From NCBI GenBank assembly GCA_002708905.1, contig PAPM01000035.1, forward strand, positions 248,001 to 312,000: 64,000 nucleotides of DNA. The letters are read 5' to 3'. The DNA comes from Pseudomonadales bacterium (GTDB lineage Bacteria > Pseudomonadota > Gammaproteobacteria > Pseudomonadales > Ketobacteraceae). Every line of letters starts with the position of its first letter. The first letter of the stretch is position 1. The notes below the pieces were generated by a model. That model was given only the letters and a program-made list of their open reading frames with translations, was not told the DNA's origin and ran no database searches. Shown here one piece after another: positions 18,335 through 27,801 of the stretch. Made by a program: the position numbers and the translations under genes.

Positions 18335-18973
18335 TTAATTGACGTTTAACAGCCGATTAATAATCGTATCTACCGTGGACTGCATGGGCTGGTACTCAAT
18401 AAAGACCTCACCTTCCTCATTGTTGCGGGTTGGCAACCAACTTAAACGCATCAGCATGAAGCCATGCAGGCAGGCGGTGAAGTCCGCAGCCGTGATTTTG
18501 TTGTCCTCGCCGCAATGCCGGTCGATCAGGCTTTGCACCCGGTTATGCATGTCGTTAATTTCGGAGGGAAGACTGAAATTTTGATTGACGGCAGCACGGT
18601 GGTTCAAAGGGTCGTATCCCAAAGGTACGGATTGGTCACGCAACATCAATCGGAAGTAGGCCGGATGATCACCCAGGAACATCAACATTTCCTGTGCGCC
18701 ACGTTTCAGTGTCTCAATGGGGGACTCGCCGGGTTTGGCAATGTAAAGTTGGGTAAAGCCTTTACTTATGCGACCGCCCATGGCGGCCAGAATATCTTCC
18801 CGTCCACTGAAGTGGGCATAGACGGAAGGTAGTTTGATCCCGATTTTGTCGGCTACATCCTGCAATTTTAAATGCTCAATACCGTGCAACGCTGCCAATG
18901 CTTCGGCTTCGTCGATTATCTTCTCTTTGGTATTTCTGCGTCTTGGTTTGTTGATTTGAATATCATCGGCCAT
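18335..18973 (-). CDS. TetR-family transcriptional regulator
   Basis: A 212-residue regulator from the ATG at 18973. An upstream GTG would add 7 residues but has no better ribosome-binding site. The helix-turn-helix spans about residues 30-65 with LQDVADKIGIKLPSVYAHFSG. The C-terminal domain contains the pattern FLGDHPAYFRLMLRD, as in TetR proteins with a WHG-type ligand domain. Ligand and targets are unknown. It lies between sppA and maf, genes that are adjacent in the related Pseudomonas cluster, so it looks like an insertion into a conserved order. Confidence 0.85.
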   Translation of the reverse strand: MADDIQINKPRRRNTKEKIIDEAEALAALHGIEHLKLQDVADKIGIKLPSVYAHFSGREDILAAMGGRISKGFTQLYIAKPGESPIETLKRGAQEMLMFLGDHPAYFRLMLRDQSVPLGYDPLNHRAAVNQNFSLPSEINDMHNRVQSLIDRHCGEDNKITAADFTACLHGFMLMRLSWLPTRNNEEGEVFIEYQPMQSTVDTIINRLLNVN

Positions 18974-19087
18974 CTGTTTTTCGCCTCGTAACACAGGGTG
19001 CGCGACTTACAGCTCACGCACGCCGTAGCACCTAACAATATAAGTGTAGACGCCCGATGAAATTTGTTCAGAATTTGGCAAAAAAAA

Positions 19088-19666
19088 TTACGGAATTTGT
19101 ATACCTTGATTCCTCAACATTTCAGCTAATTTTATTAGGGGTAAGCCAATCAAAGCGTTAGGATCATCTCCCTCCAATTTGCTGAAAAGCGCTATTCCCA
19201 AACCTTCTGATTTGAAGCTTCCCGCACAGTTAAAAGGCGTCTCTTTTTCCAGGTAACGGTCAATTTCCCTATCTTCCAGTTCTCGAAAGTGAACATGGAA
19301 TGGTTCCACCACTAAATTGCTTTGGCGCGTTTTGGAATCATAAAGACACAGGCTCGTAAAAAACGTGACGGTGTTTCCACTGCTGGCTTTCAGTTGCTGA
19401 AAAGCCCGTTCGTGGCTGCCGGGTTTGCCGTTGATTTGACCCTGCAGTACAGAGACCTGGTCGCTGGCGATAATCAGTGCATCACCGTACTGTAATGCGA
19501 CCGCTTCGGCTTTTTTAACCGCCAGCCTGGAGACCAGTGCTTCGGGCTGCTCTCCGGCAAGTGGGGTTTCATCAATATCGGGAGAACAGGTTTCGAAATC
19601 GGTAATCAATTTGCGTAATAATTCCTGCCGGAAAGGGGAGCTGGAACCCAAAACGATCTTTCTCAC
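19088..19666 (-). CDS. Maf-family nucleotide pyrophosphatase (YceF type)
   Basis: A 192-residue house-cleaning pyrophosphatase, probably acting on 7-methyl-GTP. The Maf signature LGSSSPFRQELL lies at the N-terminus, followed by SPDIDE, the acidic ASDQVSVLQG and NGKPG. I choose the GTG at 19666 because GGAG lies 6 bases upstream and the protein then begins directly at RKIVLGSSS as in other Maf proteins. Divergent from yceD, as in E. coli and Pseudomonas. Confidence 0.9.
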   Translation of the reverse strand: MRKIVLGSSSPFRQELLRKLITDFETCSPDIDETPLAGEQPEALVSRLAVKKAEAVALQYGDALIIASDQVSVLQGQINGKPGSHERAFQQLKASSGNTVTFFTSLCLYDSKTRQSNLVVEPFHVHFRELEDREIDRYLEKETPFNCAGSFKSEGLGIALFSKLEGDDPNALIGLPLIKLAEMLRNQGIQIP

Positions 19667-19821
19667 GATAGTCTCCAAAAGCCACTTGAATAACAGAGGG
19701 TTAAACGACACAAAGATAAAAAACTAAGTTATTTAGGGTTTGTGTTGGGTGATCTTTGAGGGAGCGCAATAATCGCACAGGCAAAATGCCTGATCCAGTT
19801 GAAAAAAGCCTGTTAAAGCCT

Positions 19822-19850
19822 TTGACAGAGTGCAACCTTGACCATAGAAT
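19822..19850 (+). promoter_or_regulatory. Near-consensus sigma-70 promoter of yceD-rpmF-plsX-fab
   Basis: TTGACA at 19822-19827 and TAGAAT at 19845-19850 are 17 bp apart. The expected transcription start is about 19856-19858, only 2-4 bases before the yceD ATG at 19860. Confidence 0.75.
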
Positions 19851-19859
19851 TGCGCGCTT

Positions 19860-20387
19860 ATGTTTGAGCACCCACTGCCATTAACGATCAAACCTGTCAA
19901 ACTTGCCCGTCAAGAAGGCAAGCTTACCGGGTTTATGCCGTTAAAGCAGCTGGTTAATCTTGCAGCGGACTGTGTTTCTGATGAGGGTCGGGTTGAAGCT
20001 GACCTGGAACTGAGGATGGAGCGGTCCCGTCCGGAATTGCATGGCTCGGCCAACGCCGCTGTCAAGCTGGTGTGCCAGCGCTGTCTGGAGCCGGTGGACG
20101 TTAAGGTCGAAGTGAACATTGCCTTGGGTTTCGTACAGACAGAAACCCAGATGGCAGAATTGCCGGAAAGCCTCGAGCCGTTTGTGCTTGAGGAAGAGGA
20201 AATTCCGCTCGCTGAGCTGCTCGAACAAGAACTGATTTTGGCACTGCCTATTGTTGCGTATCACGATGCCTGTGAACCTTATCCATACGAGGGTAAAGAG
20301 GAAGCCGAGGCAGCGGTGGCAGATGAAAAGCCTAACCCTTTTGCTGTGCTGGAACAGCTCAAGGGGAATTTGAAGAAACCCGATTAA
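19860..20387 (+). CDS. yceD: YceD/DUF177 23S rRNA accumulation protein
   Basis: A 175-residue acidic protein of the DUF177 family, needed for normal 23S rRNA levels in bacteria and plants; its molecular role is unclear. The family core KLVCQRCLEPVDVKVEV lies near residue 67, with a pair of cysteines as in many homologues. LEPFVLEEEEIPLAELLEQEL follows in two parts. The start gives an N-terminus of the length usual for Pseudomonas homologues. It has no visible ribosome-binding site and sits at the expected transcription start, so the mRNA may be leaderless. It precedes rpmF by 27 bp, the normal arrangement. Confidence 0.9.
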   Translation: MFEHPLPLTIKPVKLARQEGKLTGFMPLKQLVNLAADCVSDEGRVEADLELRMERSRPELHGSANAAVKLVCQRCLEPVDVKVEVNIALGFVQTETQMAELPESLEPFVLEEEEIPLAELLEQELILALPIVAYHDACEPYPYEGKEEAEAAVADEKPNPFAVLEQLKGNLKKPD

Positions 20388-20414
20388 GCACAAGTTGTAA
20401 CTCAGGAGCATACA

Positions 20415-20597
20415 ATGGCAGTTCAACAGAACCGTAAAACCCGATCCAAGCGTGGCATGCGCCGTTCTCACGACAGCCTGTCTCGTCCCACGTTGTCTGA
20501 AGACGTGACCACTGGTGAAGTTCACCGTCGTCACCACGTTACTCCAGACGGTTTTTACCGTGGTCGTCAGGTCATCGCCAGCAAAGACGACGAGTAA
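20415..20597 (+). CDS. rpmF: 50S ribosomal protein L32
   Basis: A 60-residue basic ribosomal protein. [20 protein letters not shown] is the invariant L32 N-terminus. The non-zinc form is present: there are no cysteine pairs. It lies between yceD and plsX, linking ribosome production with membrane lipid synthesis as in many proteobacteria. Confidence 0.97.
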   Translation: MAVQQNRKTRSKRGMRRSHDSLSRPTLSEDVTTGEVHRRHHVTPDGFYRGRQVIASKDDE

Positions 20598-20611
20598 GCC
20601 AAGACGCCAGT

Positions 20612-21601
20612 ATGGTTACCCTTGCGGTTGACGCAATGGGCGGGGACTTCGGTCCCGATGTGACAGTACCCGCAGTCCTGCGAGCGCTTTCGGAGCAGCA
20701 GGATTTGCGGGTTTTGTTGTTTGGGAACCAGGAAAAACTCCAGTCTATGGTGGGGCCGCGTAACGTGGATCGCCTCACAATTTGTCACTCAGAACAAATC
20801 ATCGGGATGGGAGAATCACCCGCAGTTGCCTTGCGTACCAAAAAGCAGTCATCCATGGCGATGATGCTGAATGCCGTCAGTGCAGGGCAAGCGGATGGTT
20901 GCGTCAGTGCGGGTAATACCGGTGCGCTGATGGCCCTTAGCCGACATATCCTCAAAACCACCGAATCCATCGATCGTCCCGCCATTATATCGGCCTTACC
21001 CAGAGAAGACGGCAAACATACGTTTGTGTTGGATCTGGGGGCCAATGTGGGTTGTGATTCAGAACAACTCTATCAATTTGCCGTCATGGGGCAGGCCGTG
21101 GCCCAGGTTCTGGATGGTAGCCGTAAACCTTCAGTTGCGTTGCTCAATATCGGTAGTGAGGAAATAAAGGGTAATGATCAGGTTAAAGCCGCCAACGATT
21201 TGTTGCGGGCCGATACAACGCTGAATTATCTGGGTTACGTTGAAGGCTCTGATCTGTTCCGCGATAAAGTGGATGTGGTGGTGTGCGACGGCTTTGTGGG
21301 TAACGTGGCACTCAAAACCATTGAAGGCTTGGCCCGTTACATCATTTCAGAGGTGCGGCGAGAGTTTTCGCGAAACTGGTGGAGCCGGATTCTGGGTATG
21401 TTGGTCGTTCCCCTGTGGCGCAAACTGGAAAGCCGTATCAATCCAAGCGGTTATAACGGCGCAGCTTTTGTCGGTTTGAGGGGGGTTGTGGTCAAGAGTC
21501 ATGGTAACGCTGACGCCATTGAGTTTAATCAGGCAATCTCTGCCGCCCGCCAGTACGTGGATAAAAAACTTCCCGAAAAGATAGAAAATCTACTCAGATG
21601 A
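20612..21601 (+). CDS. plsX: Phosphate acyltransferase PlsX
   Basis: A 329-residue peripheral-membrane enzyme that makes acyl-phosphate from acyl-ACP for the first step of phospholipid synthesis. LAVDAMGGDFGPDVTVPAVL opens the protein. VGCDSEQLYQFAVMG near 148, GSEEIKGND near 190 and CDGFVGNVALKTIEGL near 228 are family signatures. It is followed by fabD with no fabH between them, unlike E. coli but as in Pseudomonas. Confidence 0.96.
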   Translation: MVTLAVDAMGGDFGPDVTVPAVLRALSEQQDLRVLLFGNQEKLQSMVGPRNVDRLTICHSEQIIGMGESPAVALRTKKQSSMAMMLNAVSAGQADGCVSAGNTGALMALSRHILKTTESIDRPAIISALPREDGKHTFVLDLGANVGCDSEQLYQFAVMGQAVAQVLDGSRKPSVALLNIGSEEIKGNDQVKAANDLLRADTTLNYLGYVEGSDLFRDKVDVVVCDGFVGNVALKTIEGLARYIISEVRREFSRNWWSRILGMLVVPLWRKLESRINPSGYNGAAFVGLRGVVVKSHGNADAIEFNQAISAARQYVDKKLPEKIENLLR

Positions 21602-21719
21602 TGTCGCTAAATTTTGTTACTTTTCCGTCGAGCAGCCTTTGTCTAGGACGGTTATGATGGTTTGATTACCCTCGGGTATGCTGCACGAGGCAGTCTGTTT
21701 TAAGAAATCAAGGTGTTCT

Positions 21720-22661
21720 ATGAGCAAAGATCTCGCATTTATCTTCCCCGGCCAGGGATCCCAGTCAGTGGGCATGATGGCAGACCTTAATGAGGCCCAT
21801 CCGGTGGTCAAAAAGACCTTTGATGAAGCATCAGAAGCTTTTGGTCAGGACATGTGGGCGTTGGCTCAAAACGGCCCGGAAGAACTGCTGGGCCAGACTG
21901 AAATCACCCAGCCCATTATGTTTGTGGCCGGAGTGGCGGCATGGCGAGCCTGGTGTGAAGCCACCGACGTAAGACCTGCCCTGATGGCGGGTCATAGTTT
22001 GGGCGAATACTCCGCTTATGTCTGTGCCGGTGCCATTTCCCTTGAAGAGGGCGTGAAACTGGTGAAGCGTCGGGGTGAGTTGATGCGGGACGCCTGTCCG
22101 GGCGGGCAGGGTAAAATGGCAGCGCTGCTGGGCTTGGATGATGAAGCCGCAGTAGCGGTCTGTTCTGATGCGGCCCAAGGGCAGGTTGTGCAGGCAGTAA
22201 ATTTCAACTCGCCCGGCCAGGTGGTTATTGCAGGGCATGCCGCTGCTGTGGACCGGGCCATTATGCTGGCGAAGGAAGCGGGTGCGAAGAAGGCCATGGC
22301 GTTGGCGGTGAGTGTGCCTTGTCATTCAGACTTGATGAAGCCTGCAGCGCAAGAGTTGGCCGAACAGCTGAATGCGACCACAATCGAAGTGCCGGCCATT
22401 CCAGTGGTCAATAACATTGACGCCCGGATCGAGATGGAGCCCGGCAAAATCCGTGACAAGCTGATTGCTCAGCTGTACAGTCCGGTGCTTTGGGTTGCTT
22501 CGGTCAACACCATGGCTGAAGCGGGTATATCCTCCCTGGTTGAGTGTGGTCCCGGCAAAGTGCTGTGTGGTATGAGCAAGCGGATTGTGCGATCGATGAA
22601 CGTTTCAACCCTTCAGGATCAATCCGGGTTTGACGCTACATTGGCCGCCCTGAAAGCATAA
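21720..22661 (+). CDS. fabD: Malonyl-CoA:ACP transacylase
   Basis: A 313-residue transferase that loads malonyl groups on acyl carrier protein. FIFPGQGSQSVGM opens the protein, and the nucleophile serine lies in GHSLGEYSAYV near residue 92. The later PVVNNIDA and VECGPGKVL segments are typical. The ATG at 21720 follows an AAGGTG-type site and matches the usual FabD N-terminus; an upstream in-frame ATG would add 14 atypical residues. A 118-bp gap separates it from plsX. Confidence 0.96.
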   Translation: MSKDLAFIFPGQGSQSVGMMADLNEAHPVVKKTFDEASEAFGQDMWALAQNGPEELLGQTEITQPIMFVAGVAAWRAWCEATDVRPALMAGHSLGEYSAYVCAGAISLEEGVKLVKRRGELMRDACPGGQGKMAALLGLDDEAAVAVCSDAAQGQVVQAVNFNSPGQVVIAGHAAAVDRAIMLAKEAGAKKAMALAVSVPCHSDLMKPAAQELAEQLNATTIEVPAIPVVNNIDARIEMEPGKIRDKLIAQLYSPVLWVASVNTMAEAGISSLVECGPGKVLCGMSKRIVRSMNVSTLQDQSGFDATLAALKA

Positions 22662-22722
22662 CTTGCACACTAATAACGACATCAAACTATCTGAAAATGA
22701 CCAAGTGATAAAGGAGCGCGAC

Positions 22723-23463
22723 ATGTCCCTAGAGGGTAAAGTGGCACTGGTAACGGGTGCCAGCCGAGGCATAGGCAGGGCAATCGCTGAATCGTTGATT
22801 AAGCAGGGGGCTGTTGTTGTGGGTACCGCGACAACGGAATCCGGAGCAGAGAAAATCTCTGAGTACATCAAAGCGGCTGGGGGGAACGGCAAAGGGTACT
22901 GTCTTAATGTGACAGATCCATCCAGCATTGATGTGGTAATGAATGATATTCAAAAGGAATTCGGGGCGCCGTTGGTGCTGGTAAACAATGCAGGCATCAC
23001 CCGTGATAACCTGATGCTGCGCATGAAAGAGGAAGAATGGGATCAGGTCATCGACACCAATCTGACGTCTGTTTTCCGCATGAGCAAAGCCTGCCTGCGG
23101 GGTATGACCAAGGCGCGCTGGGGACGTATTATCAACATCAGCTCGGTAGTCGGTTTGATGGGCAATATGGGCCAGGCTAATTACAGCGCAGCGAAGTCCG
23201 GTCTCGAGGGTTTTACCCGTTCCCTGGCAAAAGAAATTGGGTCCCGTAATATCACTGTCAATGCAGTGGCCCCTGGCTTCATCGATACCGACATGACCAA
23301 GGAACTTCCGGAGGCCAATAAAGAGCTGATGCTGGCACAAATTCCGGCAGGCCGATTGGGGCAGCCGGAAGAGATTGCGGCAACGGTTTCCTTTCTCGCC
23401 AGTGAAGAATCTGGTTACATTACAGGGGCAACAATTCCTGTTAATGGCGGTATGTATATGTGA
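22723..23463 (+). CDS. fabG: 3-oxoacyl-[ACP] reductase
   Basis: A 246-residue NADPH-dependent SDR that performs the first reduction of each fatty-acid elongation cycle. It has TGASRGIGRAIAESL, NNAGITRDNLMLRM, the catalytic serine in NISSVVG, YSAAKSGLEGF (YxxxK) and APGFIDTDM. I use the ATG at 22723, 7 bases after AAGGAG; the open frame runs further upstream without a start signal. It lies 61 bp after fabD. Confidence 0.97.
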   Translation: MSLEGKVALVTGASRGIGRAIAESLIKQGAVVVGTATTESGAEKISEYIKAAGGNGKGYCLNVTDPSSIDVVMNDIQKEFGAPLVLVNNAGITRDNLMLRMKEEEWDQVIDTNLTSVFRMSKACLRGMTKARWGRIINISSVVGLMGNMGQANYSAAKSGLEGFTRSLAKEIGSRNITVNAVAPGFIDTDMTKELPEANKELMLAQIPAGRLGQPEEIAATVSFLASEESGYITGATIPVNGGMYM

Positions 23464-23539
23464 TATAGTTGCCGCACTGGTTTGATGGTGTCTGCCGGGG
23501 CCAAGCCACTCTGGGGAAAGGCTTTACAGACACAACGCT

Positions 23540-23568
23540 TTGATAAACTATAAAACCCTAATCATTAT
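23540..23568 (+). promoter_or_regulatory. Candidate sigma-70 promoter of acpP
   Basis: TTGATA at 23540-23545 and CATTAT at 23563-23568 with a 17-bp spacer, inside the 134-bp fabG-acpP gap. A TATAAA at 23549-23554 is an alternative -10. A separate acpP promoter would fit the high abundance of ACP. Confidence 0.4.
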
Positions 23569-23597
23569 AGGGATCATGCACAGGAGATAAGAGTCAA

Positions 23598-23834
23598 ATG
23601 AGTAGCAATATCGAAGAGCGCGTCAAGAAAATCGTGGCCGAACAGCTTGGCGTAAAACTGGAAGAGGTCACTAATGACGCTTCTTTCGTCGAAGATCTGG
23701 GGGCTGACTCTCTTGACACCGTCGAGTTGGTAATGGCTCTGGAAGAAGAATTTGAAACCGAAATTCCTGACGAAGAAGCTGAGAAAATCACCAAGGTTCA
23801 GGAAGCAATTGATTACGTGCAAGCTAATCTGTAA
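23598..23834 (+). CDS. acpP: Acyl carrier protein
   Basis: A 78-residue acidic carrier of acyl chains in fatty-acid and lipid A synthesis. The phosphopantetheine serine is in [20 protein letters not shown], at residue 37. AGGAG lies 10 bases before the ATG. It ends in a strong terminator, but fabF follows from its own promoter. Confidence 0.98.
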   Translation: MSSNIEERVKKIVAEQLGVKLEEVTNDASFVEDLGADSLDTVELVMALEEEFETEIPDEEAEKITKVQEAIDYVQANL

Positions 23835-23852
23835 GCCCGTTCTCGATTTAGT

Positions 23853-23881
23853 AAAGCCGCTGTTTTTCAGCGGCTTTTTTT
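23853..23881 (+). terminator. Intrinsic terminator after acpP
   Basis: AAAGCCGCTG pairs with CAGCGGCTTT around a TTTTT loop and is followed by more T residues. Confidence 0.92.
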
Positions 23882-23906
23882 GCCTGCTGTTAATGTTGTT
23901 GCATTG

Positions 23907-23933
23907 TTGCACGATTTTTAGACTGTCTATAAT
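23907..23933 (+). promoter_or_regulatory. Candidate promoter of fabF-pabC-mltG-tmk-holB
   Basis: A perfect TATAAT at 23928-23933 is preceded by TTGCAC (15-bp spacer) or TTGTTG (18-bp spacer). It follows the acpP terminator and precedes fabF by about 120 bases. Confidence 0.5.
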
Positions 23934-24051
23934 GTCTGGTTACGAAATCTTTTGAAAGACATTTCATCTATATAACAAATATGTAACAAGGGTAAACTAG
24001 CGTGCCAAGTGGATATACTTGGAATCAGATTAGCCGTTTGGAGGATGTATT

Positions 24052-25287
24052 GTGAGCCGCAGAGTGGTGATCACTGGGATGGGGGCTGTTACCCCCCTGG
24101 GTAACAGCGTTGACGAGACCTGGAAGGGTCTGTTGGAAGGAAAGAGTGGAATAGCCCCAATCGAAAACTACGATGTCTCCAGCTACGCAACCAGGTTCGC
24201 GGGACAGGTTCGAGGACTGGATGTCACGGAATACATGTCGGCAAAAGAGGCCCGTAAGATAGATCCTTTCATTCAGTACGGTTTAGTGGCCAGTATCCAG
24301 GCAATACGTGATTCCGGCCTGGAAGTGACCGATGCCAACCGTAAACGGATCGGGGTCGCAGTAGGCTCAGGCATTGGCGGAATCGGCACTATCGAGCGCA
24401 ACAAAGAGTTGCTCGATAAGGGCGGCATTCGCAAGGTCAGTCCGTTTTTGGTTCCCGGCTCCATTATCAACATGATTTCCGGAAACCTGTCCATTATGTT
24501 CGGGCTGCAAGGGCCGAACTGGGCGATTACCACGGCCTGTACTACGGCGACCCACTGCATTGGTTACGCTTCCCGTATGATCAAATACGGCGACGTGGAT
24601 GTCATGATCGCCGGTGGTGGAGAATGCGGTTCTTCACCACTGGGTATGGCCGGATTCGTGGCGGCGCGGGCGCTGTCCTGTCGTAATGATGACCCTCAGG
24701 CCGCCAGCCGTCCCTGGGACCGAGACCGGGATGGTTTTGTGCTGGCGGATGGCGCGGGGGTACTGGTGTTGGAAGAGTATGAGCATGCCAAACAACGGGG
24801 TGCCAAAATTTATGGAGAATTGATTGGTTTCGGTGCCAGCAGCGACGCACATCATATTACCGCACCACCGGAAGATGGTCGCGGTGCTGCGGATTCCATG
24901 CTGAACGCGATCAGCGATGCCGGTATTGATGCTTCTGTGGTGGACTACGTGAATGCCCATGGCACCTCCACGATGGCAGGGGACATTGCGGAAACCAATG
25001 CCATCAAGTCGGTATTTGGCGATCACGCCTACCAGCTATCTGTGAGTTCCACCAAGTCCATGGTAGGCCACCTGCTGGGAGCAGCCGGGGGGGTTGAAGC
25101 GGTCTTTACCCTGCTGGCATTGCAGAACCAGGTTGCACCGCCCACCATCAACCTGGACAACCCGGATGAGGGGTGTGACCTGGATTATGTTCCGCATACA
25201 GCCAAGGAACGCAAGATCGAAGTGGCGGTATCCAATTCCTTTGGCTTTGGCGGCACTAACGGTACCCTGATTTTTAAGCGTGCCTGA
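24052..25287 (+). CDS. fabF: 3-oxoacyl-[ACP] synthase II
   Basis: A 411-residue condensing enzyme that extends acyl-ACP with malonyl-ACP. The catalytic triad is visible: cysteine in [14 protein letters not shown] near residue 163, histidine in [12 protein letters not shown] near 303, and histidine in [20 protein letters not shown] near 340. The GTG start at 24052 has GGAGG upstream and gives the usual [15 protein letters not shown]-terminus. The stop overlaps the pabC start. Confidence 0.97.
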   Translation: MSRRVVITGMGAVTPLGNSVDETWKGLLEGKSGIAPIENYDVSSYATRFAGQVRGLDVTEYMSAKEARKIDPFIQYGLVASIQAIRDSGLEVTDANRKRIGVAVGSGIGGIGTIERNKELLDKGGIRKVSPFLVPGSIINMISGNLSIMFGLQGPNWAITTACTTATHCIGYASRMIKYGDVDVMIAGGGECGSSPLGMAGFVAARALSCRNDDPQAASRPWDRDRDGFVLADGAGVLVLEEYEHAKQRGAKIYGELIGFGASSDAHHITAPPEDGRGAADSMLNAISDAGIDASVVDYVNAHGTSTMAGDIAETNAIKSVFGDHAYQLSVSSTKSMVGHLLGAAGGVEAVFTLLALQNQVAPPTINLDNPDEGCDLDYVPHTAKERKIEVAVSNSFGFGGTNGTLIFKRA

Positions 25288-26110
25288 TTTCGCAGCCATT
25301 CCCAAATGGATAAACGGGCAGCTTGGTGACAGGCTGCCCGTTTCTGATCGTGGACTTGCCTATGGTGATGGTGTCTTCGAAACCTTGAGGGTGGTGCAGG
25401 GCAGGCCTGTGTTGTTTGACTATCATTTGGAGCGATTGCAGTTGGGGCTGCAGCGTTTGCAGATCAAGCACGACTGGGCTGCGCTGGAAAACGAAATCAT
25501 GGCGTATCCCGGTTGCCAGCAGGACGGTGTGGTCAAGTTGCTGGTCACCCGTGGCCAGGGCGGCCGGGGTTATGGAACTCAAAATATCCAGGGACCTACT
25601 CGAGTTTTTTCCTGGCATGAATTGCCGGTTTATCCCGATTCACACTACACCCATGGGATCTCAGTTTACTCTTGTCGACAGTCATTATCCGCGAACACAT
25701 CGTTAGCGGGCTTGAAGCACTTGAACCGCTTGGAGCAGGTAATGGCGCGACAGGAATGGGGGGACGATTATCAAGAGGGGCTGATGCTGGATGGCGAAGG
25801 TAATGTGATTGAGGGTGTCTTCAGTAACCTGTTTGTCGTTCAAAAAGGAACGCTACTGACGCCGGATCTTAAGCAATCCGGAGTGGCAGGCACGATGCGG
25901 CGCTGGCTGTTGGAGTGCTTTGCGGGAAGCGGCTATCAAGTGGATGTCGGCCAGGTCACGTTGCAGGACATCCGGCTTGCTGATGAGTGGTTTTTTTGCA
26001 ACAGTGTCTATGGGATATGGCCTGTGCGCCAATGGGAAGACAGGACCTGGATCGTGGGTAATATAACCCGCCAGGCTCAGCAGTGGATTAAAGATCGTTG
26101 GCAATTCTGA
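25280..26110 (+). CDS. pabC: Aminodeoxychorismate lyase
   Basis: A 276-residue PLP enzyme of fold type IV that releases pyruvate from aminodeoxychorismate to give p-aminobenzoate for folate. [16 protein letters not shown] lies near residue 24, the PLP lysine in [16 protein letters not shown] near 150, and [10 protein letters not shown] near 182. The GTG start overlaps the fabF stop by 8 bp. The fabF-pabC-mltG-tmk-holB order is the usual one. Confidence 0.93.
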   Translation: MPDFAAIPKWINGQLGDRLPVSDRGLAYGDGVFETLRVVQGRPVLFDYHLERLQLGLQRLQIKHDWAALENEIMAYPGCQQDGVVKLLVTRGQGGRGYGTQNIQGPTRVFSWHELPVYPDSHYTHGISVYSCRQSLSANTSLAGLKHLNRLEQVMARQEWGDDYQEGLMLDGEGNVIEGVFSNLFVVQKGTLLTPDLKQSGVAGTMRRWLLECFAGSGYQVDVGQVTLQDIRLADEWFFCNSVYGIWPVRQWEDRTWIVGNITRQAQQWIKDRWQF

Positions 26111-27135
26111 AAAAATTTTTGGTAGCTGTTTTCATGGTGGGCGCTGCGGGTGTCGGTGCCGTGGTGTTTGCTGTGACCTGGTTGAACCAGTGGGGGGAGT
26201 CTCCCATGTCGTTGCAGCAGGACCAGGTGCTTGAAGTGCCGACGGGGTCTTCACTGTATCGACTCTCCATTGAGTTGGAGCAACTTGGTTTGATCGAGCA
26301 GGGCCGTTACTTGCGCTGGTATATCAAGTTGAACAAGCTAGGACATTTTATTCAGGCCGGGGAATACGATGTGCCAGTGGGTACGACACCGCAGCAATTA
26401 ATTGCCAAGATTCAGCGCGGCGATGTCATCAAGTATTCCGTTACCCTGATCAATGGTCATACCTTTAAAGAGTTCAGATTGGCGCTGCAGGCCGATCCGG
26501 TGTTGGTCCAGCGTCTTCCAGACATGACCACTGAACAGATACTCCAGGCGCTGGGGGAGGAACGTAAGCATCCCGAAGGTTTGTTCTACCCGGATACGTA
26601 CCATTTTCACCGCGGTGATTCGGATTTGGATATCCTGCAAAGGGCTTACGACAGGATGGCATCCTTGCTGGCGGAAGCCTGGGAAAGGCGGGAAGAGGGC
26701 CTGCCCTACAAGGATGCCTACGAGGCTTTAATCATGGCCTCCATTGTGGAAAAGGAGACGGCAGTCGGCGAAGAGCGGGCCTTGATTGCCGGTGTGTTTG
26801 TGAACCGCCTGAACAAAAAAATGCGTTTGCAAACGGACCCAACGGTGATCTATGGCCTGGGTGACCAATATCGGGGCAATATCACCAGGACCCACCTCAA
26901 AACCTACACGCCTTACAATACCTACAGGATAAACGGGTTGCCGCCTACGCCCATCGCCAACCCCGCATTGCCTGCCATCGAAGCGGCATTGCACCCCGCC
27001 ACCACAAAAGCGTTATACTTCGTGGCCAAAGGTGATGGCAGCCATCACTTTTCAGAGACCTTGCAGGAGCATGAAAAAGCGGTGCGTCAATATCAATGGA
27101 AGCGCCGTTCTGATTATCGCTCCAGCCCAAAGTAG
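26098..27135 (+). CDS. mltG: Endolytic murein transglycosylase MltG (YceG)
   Basis: A 345-residue inner-membrane enzyme that cleaves nascent glycan strands and sets chain length. One N-terminal helix (about 8-28) is followed by a LysM-like subdomain and the YceG domain. The catalytic glutamate is in IMASIVEKETAVGEE near residue 222. LQTDPTVIYGLG, YNTYRINGLPPTPIANP and FVAKGDGSHHFS are family signatures. The TTG start at 26098 overlaps pabC by 13 bp and is the best placed start, but it is not certain; a CTG at 26107 would begin closer to the KK of homologues. Confidence 0.93.
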   Translation: MAILKKFLVAVFMVGAAGVGAVVFAVTWLNQWGESPMSLQQDQVLEVPTGSSLYRLSIELEQLGLIEQGRYLRWYIKLNKLGHFIQAGEYDVPVGTTPQQLIAKIQRGDVIKYSVTLINGHTFKEFRLALQADPVLVQRLPDMTTEQILQALGEERKHPEGLFYPDTYHFHRGDSDLDILQRAYDRMASLLAEAWERREEGLPYKDAYEALIMASIVEKETAVGEERALIAGVFVNRLNKKMRLQTDPTVIYGLGDQYRGNITRTHLKTYTPYNTYRINGLPPTPIANPALPAIEAALHPATTKALYFVAKGDGSHHFSETLQEHEKAVRQYQWKRRSDYRSSPK

Positions 27136-27165
27136 AAACCGACATCCAACAACAAGACGCAACTC

Positions 27166-27801
27166 ATGACCCAGCGTGGCAAGTTTATTACGGTTGAGGG
27201 TACCGAGGGGGTGGGTAAGACCACGAACCTGGAGTTTATCCGCAATTGGTTGCAGCAACACAAAGTCGACTTCATCAGCACCCGGGAGCCGGGTGGAACC
27301 CCCATGGCCGAACAGTTGAGAGAGCTGTTGCTGCAGCCGCGGCAGGAGCCTGTGGACCAAACGGCGGAATTGTTGATGGTGTTCGCCGCCCGGGCCCAGC
27401 ATTTGAATCAAGTGATCAAGCCCGCACTGGAGCAGGGTACCTGGGTGTTGTGCGATCGCTTTACCGATGCCACCTATGCCTACCAAGGCGGAGGGCGTCA
27501 GATGGACACCGCATTGATTGCCAGCCTTGAGTCCCTGGTGCAGGGGGAGCTGCGCCCTGATGCCGTCATTCTTCTGGATGTGCCGGTAGAAGTAGGTTTG
27601 GCCAGGGCCAGGGATCGGGGCGATCTGGACCGTTTCGAACAGGAGGATGTGGCTTTCTTTGAGCGTGTGCGTGGTGCTTATCGCAACAGAGCGCAGGGCA
27701 ACGCCCATTATCATCTGGTGGATGCCAGCCAATCTCTGGAGCAGGTGCAGACCGATTTGGGGGCTATCTTGAAGCAACTGAAGGAGCATTGGGGGTCATG
27801 A
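27166..27801 (+). CDS. tmk: Thymidylate kinase
   Basis: A 211-residue kinase making dTDP from dTMP. The P-loop VEGTEGVGKTTNLEFI lies near residue 10. TREPGGTPMAEQLRELLL, the DRF in LCDRFTDATYAYQGGGR and the lid DRGDLDRFE follow. Length and order match the family. Its stop overlaps the holB start (ATGA). Confidence 0.96.
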   Translation: MTQRGKFITVEGTEGVGKTTNLEFIRNWLQQHKVDFISTREPGGTPMAEQLRELLLQPRQEPVDQTAELLMVFAARAQHLNQVIKPALEQGTWVLCDRFTDATYAYQGGGRQMDTALIASLESLVQGELRPDAVILLDVPVEVGLARARDRGDLDRFEQEDVAFFERVRGAYRNRAQGNAHYHLVDASQSLEQVQTDLGAILKQLKEHWGS

